Assembly (NCBI GenBank): GCA_017505535.1
Contig: JAFVPD010000012.1
Coordinates: 1-55,929, forward strand
From: Muribaculaceae bacterium
GTDB taxonomy: Bacteria; Bacteroidota; Bacteroidia; Bacteroidales; Muribaculaceae
DNA: 55,929 bases
Direction: 5' to 3'
This document shows positions 26,172-35,900 of this stretch, one piece after another; position 1 is the first letter of the stretch; each line of letters starts with the position of its first letter. Made by a program: the position numbers and the translations under genes. Below the pieces are notes generated by a model that was not told the origin of the DNA, searched no databases, and saw nothing but the letters and a program-made list of their open reading frames with translations.

Positions 26172-27617
26172 ATGAAAAAAGCAACGATTTATCTCATAGC
26201 TTGTGCCATGATGGCGATTGTTTCATCATGTGCAATGAGTAGCCGTAGTAGCTCGGCCGGTGGTGAAGTGACAGGTGTGAGCGCTACTTCTTGGGCTGAA
26301 CCTACTCCCTATGGTATGGTACTCGTTTCTCGTGGCTCTATGGAAGTAGGTCCACAGAAAAACGACAGCCTATGGAATTTGCGTGCCGATGCACGTGGCA
26401 TTTCTGTCGATGGATTCTGGATGGACGAGACCGAAATCACCAACTCTAAGTATAAACAATTTGTTTTTTGGGTGCGTGACTCAATCATTCGTGAACGTCT
26501 TGCCGATCCTGCCTATGGCGGTAATGAAGAGTTCAAAATCGAAGAAGACCGTGAAGGAAATCCTGTGAAGCCCCATCTCAATTGGAACAAAGCAATTCCA
26601 TGGCGCAATCCTAATGAAGATGAAGCTCGTGCAATTGAGAGTGTATATCGCACCAATCCTATCACCGGACAAAAAGAACTCGACCCCACTCAGTTGAACT
26701 ATCGCTATGAAATATTCAACCACACCGAGGCAGCCAAGCGCAAACATCGTCTTGACCCTACCCGTCGTGAATATAACACCGATAAACCAGTCCCCACCGA
26801 AGTCCCCATCATTTCAAAGGATACAGCCTATTTTACCGATGAGGGCGAAATTAAGCGTGAAACTATCACAAGAGGTCTCACCGGTGACTTTGACTTCCTC
26901 AATACTTATATCGTAAATATTTATCCCGACACTACTGCCTGGGTGAATGACTTTGAAAATGCTTATAATGAGCCTTACGTGCGCCTCTATTTCTCTCATG
27001 GCGGATATAATGATTATCCTGTTGTGGGTGTGAGCTGGGAGCAAGCGTCAGCATTTGCCAATTGGCGCACCGATTATTTGCGTCGTGTTCTTGGCAAAGA
27101 AGGGGTATATGTTGAGCCCTATCGTCTCCCAACCGAGGCCGAATGGGAATATGCTGCTCGTGCCGGGGTAAACGAAAATATGTATCCATGGGAAGGTGAT
27201 CTGCCTTTGACCGAAGATAAAGGTTGCTTCTATGCCAACTTTAAGCCAAATGAAGGAAACTATGTCAAAGATGGTCAGTTGATTACATCGCGCGTGGGCA
27301 CCTATTCTCCAAACGATTTTGGCTTGTATGATATGGCAGGTAACGTGAGTGAGTGGACTTCTACGGCCTACACCGAGAGCGTTGGCAAACTCACCAGCGA
27401 TCTAAACCCCGAATATCGCTACAATGCTGCAAAAGAAGATCCCTATAAGATGAAACGCAAAATCGTGAGAGGTGGTTCATGGAAAGACGTGGCTCACAAC
27501 ATTCGCAGCGACATACGCATGTGGGAATACCAAAACGAACAACGTTCCTATATCGGATTCCGTTGTGTGCGCACTCAAATTGGTTTTGCTCGCGGACAAG
27601 GTAACAACAAGAAATAA
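26172..27617 (+). CDS. gldK: T9SS ring lipoprotein GldK/PorK
   Basis: 481 residues. The lipobox (SSCAM) near residue 20 marks an outer-membrane-anchored lipoprotein. The rest is the FGE-sulfatase-like fold: GMVLVSRGSMEVG, GFWMDETEITNSKYKQFV, PVVGVSWEQASAFANWR, RLPTEAEWEYAARAG, GLYDMAGNVSEWT and GGSWKD...RSDIR...IGFRCVR. GldK forms the periplasmic ring with GldN. A ~100-residue insertion separates the first two FGE blocks, normal for GldK. The gene lies in the order porP-K-L-M-N. Confidence 0.95.
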   Translation: MKKATIYLIACAMMAIVSSCAMSSRSSSAGGEVTGVSATSWAEPTPYGMVLVSRGSMEVGPQKNDSLWNLRADARGISVDGFWMDETEITNSKYKQFVFWVRDSIIRERLADPAYGGNEEFKIEEDREGNPVKPHLNWNKAIPWRNPNEDEARAIESVYRTNPITGQKELDPTQLNYRYEIFNHTEAAKRKHRLDPTRREYNTDKPVPTEVPIISKDTAYFTDEGEIKRETITRGLTGDFDFLNTYIVNIYPDTTAWVNDFENAYNEPYVRLYFSHGGYNDYPVVGVSWEQASAFANWRTDYLRRVLGKEGVYVEPYRLPTEAEWEYAARAGVNENMYPWEGDLPLTEDKGCFYANFKPNEGNYVKDGQLITSRVGTYSPNDFGLYDMAGNVSEWTSTAYTESVGKLTSDLNPEYRYNAAKEDPYKMKRKIVRGGSWKDVAHNIRSDIRMWEYQNEQRSYIGFRCVRTQIGFARGQGNNKK

Positions 27618-27655
27618 TAACCCTACATAGATAAACACATTCATTATTCTGAAAA

Positions 27656-28636
27656 ATGGGAAAGATTAAAAGATATAAAAACAGTATAGAACGTTTCCTC
27701 TCAGGAGAGAGTGGCCAACGTTTCTTTAACTTTGCCTATAGTATCGGTGCCGCAGTCGTTATTTGGGGTGCTTTGTTCAAGATTCTTCACCTTCCCGGGG
27801 GTAACACGTTGTTGTCAATCGGTATGGGTACTGAGGTCTTGATGTTTATCCTCACTGCTTTTGACCGTCCACCGAAAGAATATCATTGGGAAGAGGTGTT
27901 CCCCGTTCTCTCAAGCAAGGACCCCGAAGATCGCCCCGAATTCAATGGCGGGGGTGGCATCGTGATTGGTGGTGGCGTAGCATCTTCATCGACTGTTTCG
28001 CCCGATCAGGCTCGACGTGCTGCCGGCATTCCTTCTAATATCAATCTCAGCGAAGAGGATACTACCTCGCTTTCAGAAAGTATCGCTAAAATGGCCGCTG
28101 CTTCCGACCAATTGTCGCGCATGGCTGAACTCACAAATGCCACTCAGCAATATTTGAGCCAAATGGCCTCTATTGCCGACGAAATGCAACGTTTGCGTGA
28201 AACAACCGAGGCTTTGAATCGTGTGTCTGACGTGTTGTTGGAGTCTTATCGTGCGATTACCGAAAACTCTGAAAATATCACTCGTAGCTCAACAGGATAT
28301 GTAGAGCAAATGCAAGACCTCAACCGCAACATTGGCGGATTGAATACTATCTACGAAATCCAGCTCAAGAGTGTTTCTTCTCAACTCGACTCTATCGATC
28401 GCGTGAATCGCGGCATAAAAGATATTCGCGACATGTATGAAAAGAGCTCGGCTCAAAGTGTTCGTTATTACGAAGAAACAGAGAAGATGACTCGCTACAT
28501 GCAACAGCTCAACTCGGTTTACGAGAAGATGATTCATGCCATGACGATAAACATGTATCGTCCGATGATGGGCGGAGACGTAACTGGCACAATGCCCTCT
28601 GCTTCTCAACCCGAAAACGATAATCCTGCTGTATAA
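27656..28636 (+). CDS. gldL: T9SS motor protein GldL/PorL
   Basis: 326 residues. Two N-terminal transmembrane helices (FNFAYSIGAAVVIWGALFKILHLPGG and TLLSIGMGTEVLMFILTAF) precede a long cytoplasmic region that is largely helical and coiled coil (about 130-310). GldL forms the pentameric stator around GldM and uses the proton-motive force to drive rotation. The lone Glu in helix two (MGTEVLMF) is the expected proton-path residue. It is 23 bases before gldM. Confidence 0.93.
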   Translation: MGKIKRYKNSIERFLSGESGQRFFNFAYSIGAAVVIWGALFKILHLPGGNTLLSIGMGTEVLMFILTAFDRPPKEYHWEEVFPVLSSKDPEDRPEFNGGGGIVIGGGVASSSTVSPDQARRAAGIPSNINLSEEDTTSLSESIAKMAAASDQLSRMAELTNATQQYLSQMASIADEMQRLRETTEALNRVSDVLLESYRAITENSENITRSSTGYVEQMQDLNRNIGGLNTIYEIQLKSVSSQLDSIDRVNRGIKDIRDMYEKSSAQSVRYYEETEKMTRYMQQLNSVYEKMIHAMTINMYRPMMGGDVTGTMPSASQPENDNPAV

Positions 28637-28659
28637 CCCATTGTAAATTTCTATCACGC

Positions 28660-30225
28660 ATGGGATCAAGTAATACAAGGCTTTCACCGCGTCAGAAGAT
28701 GATAAACCTCATGTATATCGTCCTCACCGCTATGCTCGCTCTCAATGTCTCAAGCGACGTGCTCGATGGTTTCACTCAGGTCGAAGATGGCTTGAACCAA
28801 TCCAATGAGAACGTGGCTCAACGCAATGAGTCGATATTGCGACGCCTTGAAGCTTTCAGTCAGCAAAACCCCGAAAAAGGGGAAATGTGGTATCGAAAGG
28901 CATCTGAGGTGCACGACTATACCCAAAATCTTTACAACCTTGTTGACTCGCTGAAAATAGCTATCGTTAAAAAGGCCGATGGAGATGATGGCGATGTGAA
29001 TAATATTGAACATCGCGATGATTTGGAAGCGGCGTCGGTGGTTATGCTATCGCCAACAAAACGTGAAGGTGAAAAACTTCGTGGCAAAATTGATGTATAT
29101 AGAGAATATATTGCATCTCTCATGACCGACACCGTTAAACGTGCCAATATTCAACGCTCGCTATCCACTTCCTCCGTCACTCGCAGCGGTACGCTTGGCG
29201 GACAAACTTGGGAGGAGGCTAAATTTGACACTCAGCCGGTTGTTGCTGCTGTGACTTTGCTCGCAAAATTACAAAGTGATATACGCTATGCCGAAGGTGA
29301 AGCGCTCTCCACTTTGCTCGCAAATGTCGATGCCGGCGACGTCAGAGTTAACGAGTTGAATGCATTCGTAATTCCTCAGTCGCGCAATGTGATGCGTGGC
29401 GGTAAATACTCTGCCAACATTGTACTTGCGGCGGTCGATACCACTCAACGCCCGCTCATCGTCATTAATGGCGAAACTCTTGCCAACGATCGTGGCTTGT
29501 ATGAGTTCGTTACAGGAAAAACAGGTACATTTGATTATAACGGATATCTCGAAGTGCCTCATGGCGATGGTACGGTAACACGTCACGAGTTTGCTTCGTC
29601 CTATACTGTAATAGAGCCAACTGCCACTGTCTCGGCTACAATGATGAATGTATTGTATGCCGGTATTGACAACCCAATGAGCATCTCTGTTCCCGGGGTG
29701 GCTTCTAATGCTGTGTCGGCTACGATGACCAATGGAACTCTTTCTCGCAGTGGCGATACCTGGGTTGCACGTCCGTCGAAAGTGGGTGAAAATGCTGTGA
29801 TTACAGTTAACGCCAATATGGACGGCAAAACTCAAACTGTTGCGACAATGACCTTCCGCGTGCGCAAATTGCCCGATCCATCTCCCTACATTTCTTTTAC
29901 CGATGCTAAGGGTAACACCGAACGATATAAAGGCTCTCGGCCTTTTGCAAAGACGTTGTTGTTACAAGCATCGGGTTTGGAAGCCGCTATTGATGACGAT
30001 TTGCTAAATATACAATTCAAAGTGTTGAGCTTTGAAACCGTGTTCTTCGACTCTATGGGTAATGCCATTCCCGAAGTTTCAAACGGAGCAAATTTCTCAC
30101 AACGCCAGAAAGATTCATTCCGCCGACTATCACGTGGAAAACGTTTCTACATCTCTCGCGTAAAAGCAATCGGTCCCGACGGAATTGAACGTGATCTTGC
30201 ACCAATGGAAGTGATTGTGAATTAA
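28660..30225 (+). CDS. gldM: T9SS motor protein GldM/PorM
   Basis: 521 residues. A single N-terminal helix (MINLMYIVLTAMLALNVSSDVL) is followed by a large periplasmic part with four domains: a helical D1 (KSEVHDYTQNL, ALLTDTVKRA), and beta domains with NAFVIPQSRNVMRGGKYSANIVLAA, the IEPTATVSATMMNVLYAGIDNPMSISVPG motif, and a final PDPSPYISFTDAKG domain. It spans the periplasm and links the GldL motor to the GldK/N ring. Confidence 0.95.
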   Translation: MGSSNTRLSPRQKMINLMYIVLTAMLALNVSSDVLDGFTQVEDGLNQSNENVAQRNESILRRLEAFSQQNPEKGEMWYRKASEVHDYTQNLYNLVDSLKIAIVKKADGDDGDVNNIEHRDDLEAASVVMLSPTKREGEKLRGKIDVYREYIASLMTDTVKRANIQRSLSTSSVTRSGTLGGQTWEEAKFDTQPVVAAVTLLAKLQSDIRYAEGEALSTLLANVDAGDVRVNELNAFVIPQSRNVMRGGKYSANIVLAAVDTTQRPLIVINGETLANDRGLYEFVTGKTGTFDYNGYLEVPHGDGTVTRHEFASSYTVIEPTATVSATMMNVLYAGIDNPMSISVPGVASNAVSATMTNGTLSRSGDTWVARPSKVGENAVITVNANMDGKTQTVATMTFRVRKLPDPSPYISFTDAKGNTERYKGSRPFAKTLLLQASGLEAAIDDDLLNIQFKVLSFETVFFDSMGNAIPEVSNGANFSQRQKDSFRRLSRGKRFYISRVKAIGPDGIERDLAPMEVIVN

Positions 30226-30262
30226 TTCAAGATTTGTAACAGACTATCAATAAGATATAACA

Positions 30263-31381
30263 ATGAGACAAATTAAAAAATATGCCATTATAGCTGCGAT
30301 GGCTCTCTCTATTGGAGCCTCGGCAATGGCTCAAGAGTCTTCATCAAGTAGTGTCATGCGCCGTGGTCGTGCCGATCGCAACCGTCAAAAGGAACAGCAA
30401 GCCGGCGCTCAAATCACCGACCGCATGCAACAATTCTTCGCCCAACCTGAACAGAGCGAAGCCGATATGTCGTGGATGAGAGTGATTTATCGTCACCTTG
30501 ATTTGAACAACGATAAAAACGCTCCGTTGTATTTCCCCGAAGAACCCACTGCCGATCAGGAAAGTCTTTTCCGCATCATAATGAAACTGCTTGCCAATAA
30601 TCAAGTTGAAGCCTACGAATATCTTGACGGACGTGAAGTGTTTACCGAACAATATCGCGTGAAGGTGAAAGATATGCTCGACCGCTTCCATGTGCTATAC
30701 ACCGAAGCAAAAGGCTCGACCGAGAAAAACCCCAAGTTCACAATTGAAGAAAGTGACGTGCCGGCCAATGAGGTATTGTCCTACTACTTGCTTGAACGCT
30801 GGGAGTTTGACTCTCGTAGCAACCGCATGAAAACCCGCGTAGAGGCTATATGCCCTGTGTTGCATCGTGCAGGCGATTTTGGAGGAGAACCTATAAAATA
30901 TCCTATGTTCTGGATTAAATTTGATGTTCTTAGACCCTATCTCACTCAACAATACATCTTTGTTGATGATGATAACAACCTGCCAAAATACACCTATGAC
31001 GACTTCTTCCAACTATCAATGTATGAAGGTGAGATATATAAAACTCGCAATTTGAAAAACAAGTCGATGATGCAATTGTATCCCGACCCCGACGACCTTA
31101 AACGTGCTCAAGACAGCATTCAAAATCGTCTGGATACATTCGAAGATAAATTGTGGGTGCCTTCACGCGAAGAGGTTATCGCTGCTCGCGAAGCACGCGA
31201 AAAAGCTGCTGCCGGAGATACTACCAAGATAGAAGCACGTGATGAAAAACCCGCCAAAGAAGCAAAAGATAATAATCGCACATCTCGAGGATCTAAACGC
31301 AAACCGGCCAAGGTGAAAGAATCTAAAGTAAAAGAATCAAGTAGCAACACTGCCGTGCGTTCTGTGCGCCGTCGCAAATAA
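30263..31381 (+). CDS. gldN: T9SS ring protein GldN/PorN
   Basis: 372 residues with a signal peptide (YAIIAAMALSIGASAMAQ). The conserved body includes WMRVIYRHLDLNNDKNAPLYFPEEP, LFRIIMKLL, the EYLDGREVF and KVKDMLDRF segments, LLERWEFDSRSNRMKTRVEAICP and PMFWIKFD. It binds GldK in the ring and contacts GldM. The last ~80 residues are Lys/Arg/Glu/Ser-rich and probably disordered, as in other GldN. The final 56 codons plus stop (31211-31381) have an inverted copy at 628-798. It closes the porT-gldN operon. Confidence 0.95.
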   Translation: MRQIKKYAIIAAMALSIGASAMAQESSSSSVMRRGRADRNRQKEQQAGAQITDRMQQFFAQPEQSEADMSWMRVIYRHLDLNNDKNAPLYFPEEPTADQESLFRIIMKLLANNQVEAYEYLDGREVFTEQYRVKVKDMLDRFHVLYTEAKGSTEKNPKFTIEESDVPANEVLSYYLLERWEFDSRSNRMKTRVEAICPVLHRAGDFGGEPIKYPMFWIKFDVLRPYLTQQYIFVDDDNNLPKYTYDDFFQLSMYEGEIYKTRNLKNKSMMQLYPDPDDLKRAQDSIQNRLDTFEDKLWVPSREEVIAAREAREKAAAGDTTKIEARDEKPAKEAKDNNRTSRGSKRKPAKVKESKVKESSSNTAVRSVRRRK

Positions 31382-31407
31382 CAACCCCTACATAATACAC
31401 ACAATAG

Positions 31408-31436
31408 TCCTCGCTCGACCCCACGTCTTGCGAGGA
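31408..31436 (+). terminator. Hairpin after gldN, possible terminator
   Basis: Arms tcctcgc (31408-31414) and gcgagga (31430-31436) with a 15-base loop, 26 bases after the gldN stop. The following T content is low, so termination is not assured. The sequence cctcgctcg...tcttgcg recurs, diverged, at 31586-31613. Confidence 0.45.
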
Positions 31437-31527
31437 TTATCGTAGTTTGGTGTATCAGGTCCCAAAATTTTTGAAGAATCCCAATGAAAACAGCTCACAT
31501 TTAGAACGTTATTTGCTAAATATTTCC

Positions 31528-31821
31528 TAACTTTGTGGCGTTGCACCATGCAACAGACATATTTAGGAAATGTTTTAGTATATTCCTCGCTCGTAGATCT
31601 GGACAATCTTGCGCAATATAGGAATTCAAAAACGTTCCCTTTGGCATGCATATATGTATCTCATTTATATACTGCCAAAGGTGTGAGCTGTTTTTAGAGT
31701 TTATTCATATTGCAGGCAGTCCAGAGCCCACGAGTAGAATAAACTAATGTGGCTCACACTTTCTTTTTATGCCTTAACTCTTTACTCAGATATATCGTCG
31801 CCGGGGGAGCCACACAGCGAC
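31528..31821 (+). ncRNA. Intergenic RNA candidate with competing helices
   Basis: No credible gene occupies 31382-31840. It opens with a -7-like TAACTTTG at 31528-31535. Perfect inverted repeats follow: 31522-31530/31563-31571 enclosing GTTGC/GCAAC (31540-31554); 31638-31646/31673-31681 (cctttggca); gtgtgagc 31681-31688 with gctcacac 31752-31759, enclosing agtttattc 31698-31706 with gaataaact 31737-31745. The tgtggctc at 31748-31755 can instead pair with gagccaca at 31807-31814, excluding the previous helix. That looks like a two-state leader for the gene at 31841, or a separate ncRNA. I recognise no known RNA family. Confidence 0.45.
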
Positions 31822-31840
31822 ATTGAGGGAAAAAGTTATT

Positions 31841-32158
31841 ATGAAAGAATTTGAATTTGAGAGATTTGTAATCTCCGTGCTTGTATTAACCGGTAATGAC
31901 TTACATTCGGTTGTCGCCATGAAGTATCAACGACTTCATCAAATCCAAAATGAAGAAACGAAAGCAAAATGGATGTTGCTTGGGGAAATGATTGGTTTTA
32001 CAAAAATGTTATTACAAACATTAAAAGAATTGAAATTTGACAATGCAGAATTATGCCACAATATTGATTCTGACATTAATCGATTAACAGATATTGATTC
32101 AGTAGAAGATTTTGATGCTGTTGTTGATGAAATTATGCAATTACCAAGATATTTCTAA
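31841..32158 (+). CDS. Small protein of unknown function
   Basis: 105 residues from the ATG at 31841 (a TTG is 18 bases upstream). It is all-helical in appearance: ERFVISVLVLTGNDLHSVVAMKYQRLHQIQ, GEMIGFTKMLLQTLKELKF, and an acidic end DIDSVEDFDAVVDEIMQL. No signal peptide is evident. The family is not recognised. It is AT-rich relative to the T9SS operon and lies in the accessory interval between gldN and metG, after the structured intergenic region. Confidence 0.6.
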   Translation: MKEFEFERFVISVLVLTGNDLHSVVAMKYQRLHQIQNEETKAKWMLLGEMIGFTKMLLQTLKELKFDNAELCHNIDSDINRLTDIDSVEDFDAVVDEIMQLPRYF

Positions 32159-32235
32159 ATGTTAATCCTCGAAGAATTGTTGCCTATTCTTTTGGCAAAT
32201 ACAAAATATAGTAATAACACTAAAAAACTACAACT

Positions 32236-32901
32236 ATGCGTAACGAAACAAATTCTAAAATAAATCCAGAAAATGAATTCCCCCAAGAACTCACTATTAA
32301 TGGTGATTTGAATTTAACAATAGGTAATGAGCAAAAGAATTTAACTGTTGATGGCGAACTGAATATAACCATAAAGGAGCCTGCATCTGGAATAGAAAAT
32401 ATAGGTCTTATTGAAATACTAAATAAAATATGGACAAATATTAATAAAACAGAACGCTGGATATTAATTTTATCTTTAGTGTTATTTGTGGCAACCCTAA
32501 TCAATTTTGCAATTGATGCAAAATGTATCGATAGTTTTTTGAAATGTATTACATTCAATAGATGTGCTACTTTATCAGGCATAATTACTATATTGCCGGC
32601 ATTTGTTGGCTTTACGATTGCCGGTTACGCAATAATTTTATCATTAGGAAATAAATTACAAGGTAATGGAGAAAGGAATAAGAAAAATAGTAGCTCAATT
32701 TTAGATGAAATTAGTGCTGATTTCTGTTTTACAATATCATATCAGATAATTGTATTGCTTTTAGTATTAGTAGCAAAAGTTTTTAATATACAATCAGATT
32801 CCTGGAGTTTTATGTGCGTTATATCAACTTTCGCTTCGTTCTTGCTTATTCTAAACATCGTTTTTCACCTTTTTGCGAGCCATTCTTTTTGCAAAAAATA
32901 A
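32236..32901 (+). CDS. Polytopic membrane protein of unknown function
   Basis: 221 residues with a very AT-rich coding sequence. The first 55 residues are soluble and repetitive (ELTINGDLNLTIG, NLTVDGELNITI), like one turn of a beta-solenoid. Then come about four transmembrane helices: residues 75-95 (WILILSLVLFVATLINFAI), 113-138 (GIITILPAFVGFTIAGYAIILSL), 165-184 and 191-214. No known motif is recognised. It ends 12 bases before the large T9SS cargo gene, so the two may be linked. Composition suggests transfer from a lower-GC source. Confidence 0.6.
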   Translation: MRNETNSKINPENEFPQELTINGDLNLTIGNEQKNLTVDGELNITIKEPASGIENIGLIEILNKIWTNINKTERWILILSLVLFVATLINFAIDAKCIDSFLKCITFNRCATLSGIITILPAFVGFTIAGYAIILSLGNKLQGNGERNKKNSSSILDEISADFCFTISYQIIVLLLVLVAKVFNIQSDSWSFMCVISTFASFLLILNIVFHLFASHSFCKK

Positions 32902-32913
32902 ATTCAAATAACA

Positions 32914-35900
32914 ATGAAACAGATTAAATTATTTTGGACAGTAGCTTTTGCGATATTTGGGCTGCAAACTAATGCTTATGAGTATGATAGTTACGACATT
33001 CGTTTTTTAGAAAAAGAACCTATTGGAGAATATATGGGTCATCCATTATACTCGTTGTCAGAAAATGAATCGATAACTATGTATTATGGCGGTAACTTTA
33101 ATCCAGTTGAGATTAATGGGAGAACAGTTCGCCCATATGAATGGGGATATACAACTAAGTTTACATATAAATTTACATTAAAAGATATACCTAGTACAAA
33201 TATTTATACTGAGGTAAAACTCTATCGTGGATATTATGAGACGGAATATTGTTGTTATGTAAATATCCCCACGCCTAATAATTTAAATCGCCCGTCTCAC
33301 CAACCTATAGTTTTGGCAATAAGTGCAACATCAGTAACAAGATGGGAACGTAGTAATGATGGTGGTATAACTTGGGAAAATATAGAATGTGTTGAGTATG
33401 CTTATTTAGAACAAGATCCCGAAGAGGGAACGGTGATGTATCGCATTTTGCAGACAGACGGTACTTATAGCGAAATCTTGACGATTAACTACTATGATGT
33501 TGTGCCAAGCGAGATTGTGGCAAGTCCGGCAACAATCAGCAAGACGGTTGATGAGAGCGTCTCTTTTACTCTTGATGTTGTAGATGATGGATATTCCTAT
33601 CAATGGTATCACAACGGTAGCGCAATTTCGGGTGCAACGCTGAGTTCATACTCAATCCCGACAGTAAAAATGTCAGACGCCGGGACATACTACTGTGAGG
33701 TATCAAACGAGGTGAGTAGCGTGAACTCTACCGAAACAAATCTCACAGTATATAAATGCGCACAAGCAATAAATTTCCCTGAAATCGAGACAAGAACCTA
33801 TGGCGATGCCGATTTTACCCTGCCGGCAACTACCGACAAGGGCTTGTCAATCGTCTATCAGAGTACAAACAGTTCAGTGGCAACCGTAAACGGAAATACG
33901 GTGCATATCACCGGCGTAGGAGAAACTAATATCATTGCTTCTCAAGCAGGCAGCAATGACTATCTCGAAGCGGCAACCGTAACAAGGAAATTGGTGGTAA
34001 ACAAGATTCCGCAAGCAATCACATTTGAAGAACTGCCGACGAAAACCTACGAAGATAAACCGTTTACGCTGCCGGCGGTATCGGACAAAGGGCTGGTAAT
34101 TACCTATACGAGCACCAATCCGGAGGTCGCCACGGTTTCGGAAAACACTGTCACTATACTCAATGCAGGCACTACCGAGATAGTTGCCAATCAAGCCGGC
34201 GATGCCCACTATTATGCTGCCGCATCTATAGCCCGAATATTGACCGTCAACCGTTGCGCGCAGTCAATAGATTTTCCGGCTATAGCACCTAAGTACTATG
34301 GAGATGCTCCTGTGGAATTGGCGCAATATTCAAGTAAAAATCTTGAGATTACATATAGCAGTGATTGTGATGTTTGTACTGTAGACGGCAACAAACTTGT
34401 TATAAACAAGCCGGGGACGGCTGTGATAACCGCCAATCAAAGCGGCAACAAAAATTATCTTCCCGCCAACCCTGTATCTCAGACATTGGTAGTGGGCAAA
34501 GCCATGCAAACTATTGTATGGTCGGAAATACCCGGGAAATATTATGGCGATTCCGACTTTGCCTTGCCAAAAACTACCGACAAGGGTTTGACCATAAGTT
34601 ATGTAAGCGACAACGAAGCAGTGGCTACCGTAAATGAAAATATCGTGCATATAACCGGTACAGGCAGAGCCAATATCACTGCATCACAAGCGGGTGATGA
34701 TTTCTATCATGAAGCGGCGTCAGTAACCCTAACGCTTACCGTATCAAAGTCCTATCAGAATATCACTTTCAATGAATTACCTACATGTACCTATGGCGAT
34801 CCAGCAATAGAACTGGGGGCATATACCAATTCGTCATCATCAGTGCGTTATGAAAGTTCCGATACTGAGGTTGCCACTATATCAGGTTCAACACTCACAA
34901 TTGTCGGTGCCGGTTCTTGTTACATCACAGCCTATGCAGGCAGTGATGATAATTTCTATGAAGGGACACCGGTACAGCGTCAGTTAGTAGTAAATAAAGC
35001 CGACCAGACAATAGAATTCCCGGCTATCGCCGACAAGGTTTACGGCGACGTTCCGTTTGAATTATCGGCAGTGTCAAATCGTCAATTGCCAATTACTTAT
35101 TCGTCTTCGTTGCCTTCACGCATATCAATCAGTGGCTCCACTGCCACAATCAAAGGTGCCGGCAGTGTTATGATTACAGCAACACAGGAGGGAACACGTA
35201 ATTATAATGGAGCAACCGCTCAGATACAAGTAAATGTGAACAAAGCGATGCTTACCGCTTCGGCTGATAATGTTACTCGCGAGTATGGAGAACTGAATCC
35301 CGATTTGACAATTAGTTATGCAGGCTTTAAGAACGGAGACACTCAACACGATCTTGTGGATTTACCCGTGGCGACATGTTCGGCAACCCGATACAGTAAT
35401 GTCGGGGCCTATGATATTACAATCGCAGAAATTACTGATAACAATTATTCGCTGATATATCAAAAAGGCTCTCTCATTGTAACCAAAGCACCATTAACTG
35501 TTATAGCAAATGATGTTGCAAAAATCTATGGAGATAAAAATCCGACTTTGACTGTATCATATTCAGGTTTTAAAAATAATCAAACAGAGAGTGAATTACT
35601 TAATAAACCAACTGTAAGTACTACGGCAAAGGCAATGAGCGATGTCGGAGAATATCCTATTACAGTCGAGGGTGGTAATGCTCGAAATTATGAGATTGTG
35701 TATCGTGAAGGTATATTAACAATCAACAAAGCAACCCTTACAATCGCACTTGATAATGCCGAGAGAGAATACGGAGCCTATGCCGAATATGTATTGACCT
35801 ATACAGGTTTCAAAGGTAATGATACAAAAGATGTCCTTGATATATTGCCATCAGTTGTAACTGATGCCGATATAGAGACTCCTGCCGGAAAATACGCAAT

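Noticed and set aside
31120..31404. Minus-strand frame overlapping the end of gldN, and its equivalent at 659-856
   Set aside because: It is the antisense of the Lys/Arg/Glu-rich gldN tail. The same antisense frame recurs at the left edge only because the DNA is duplicated.
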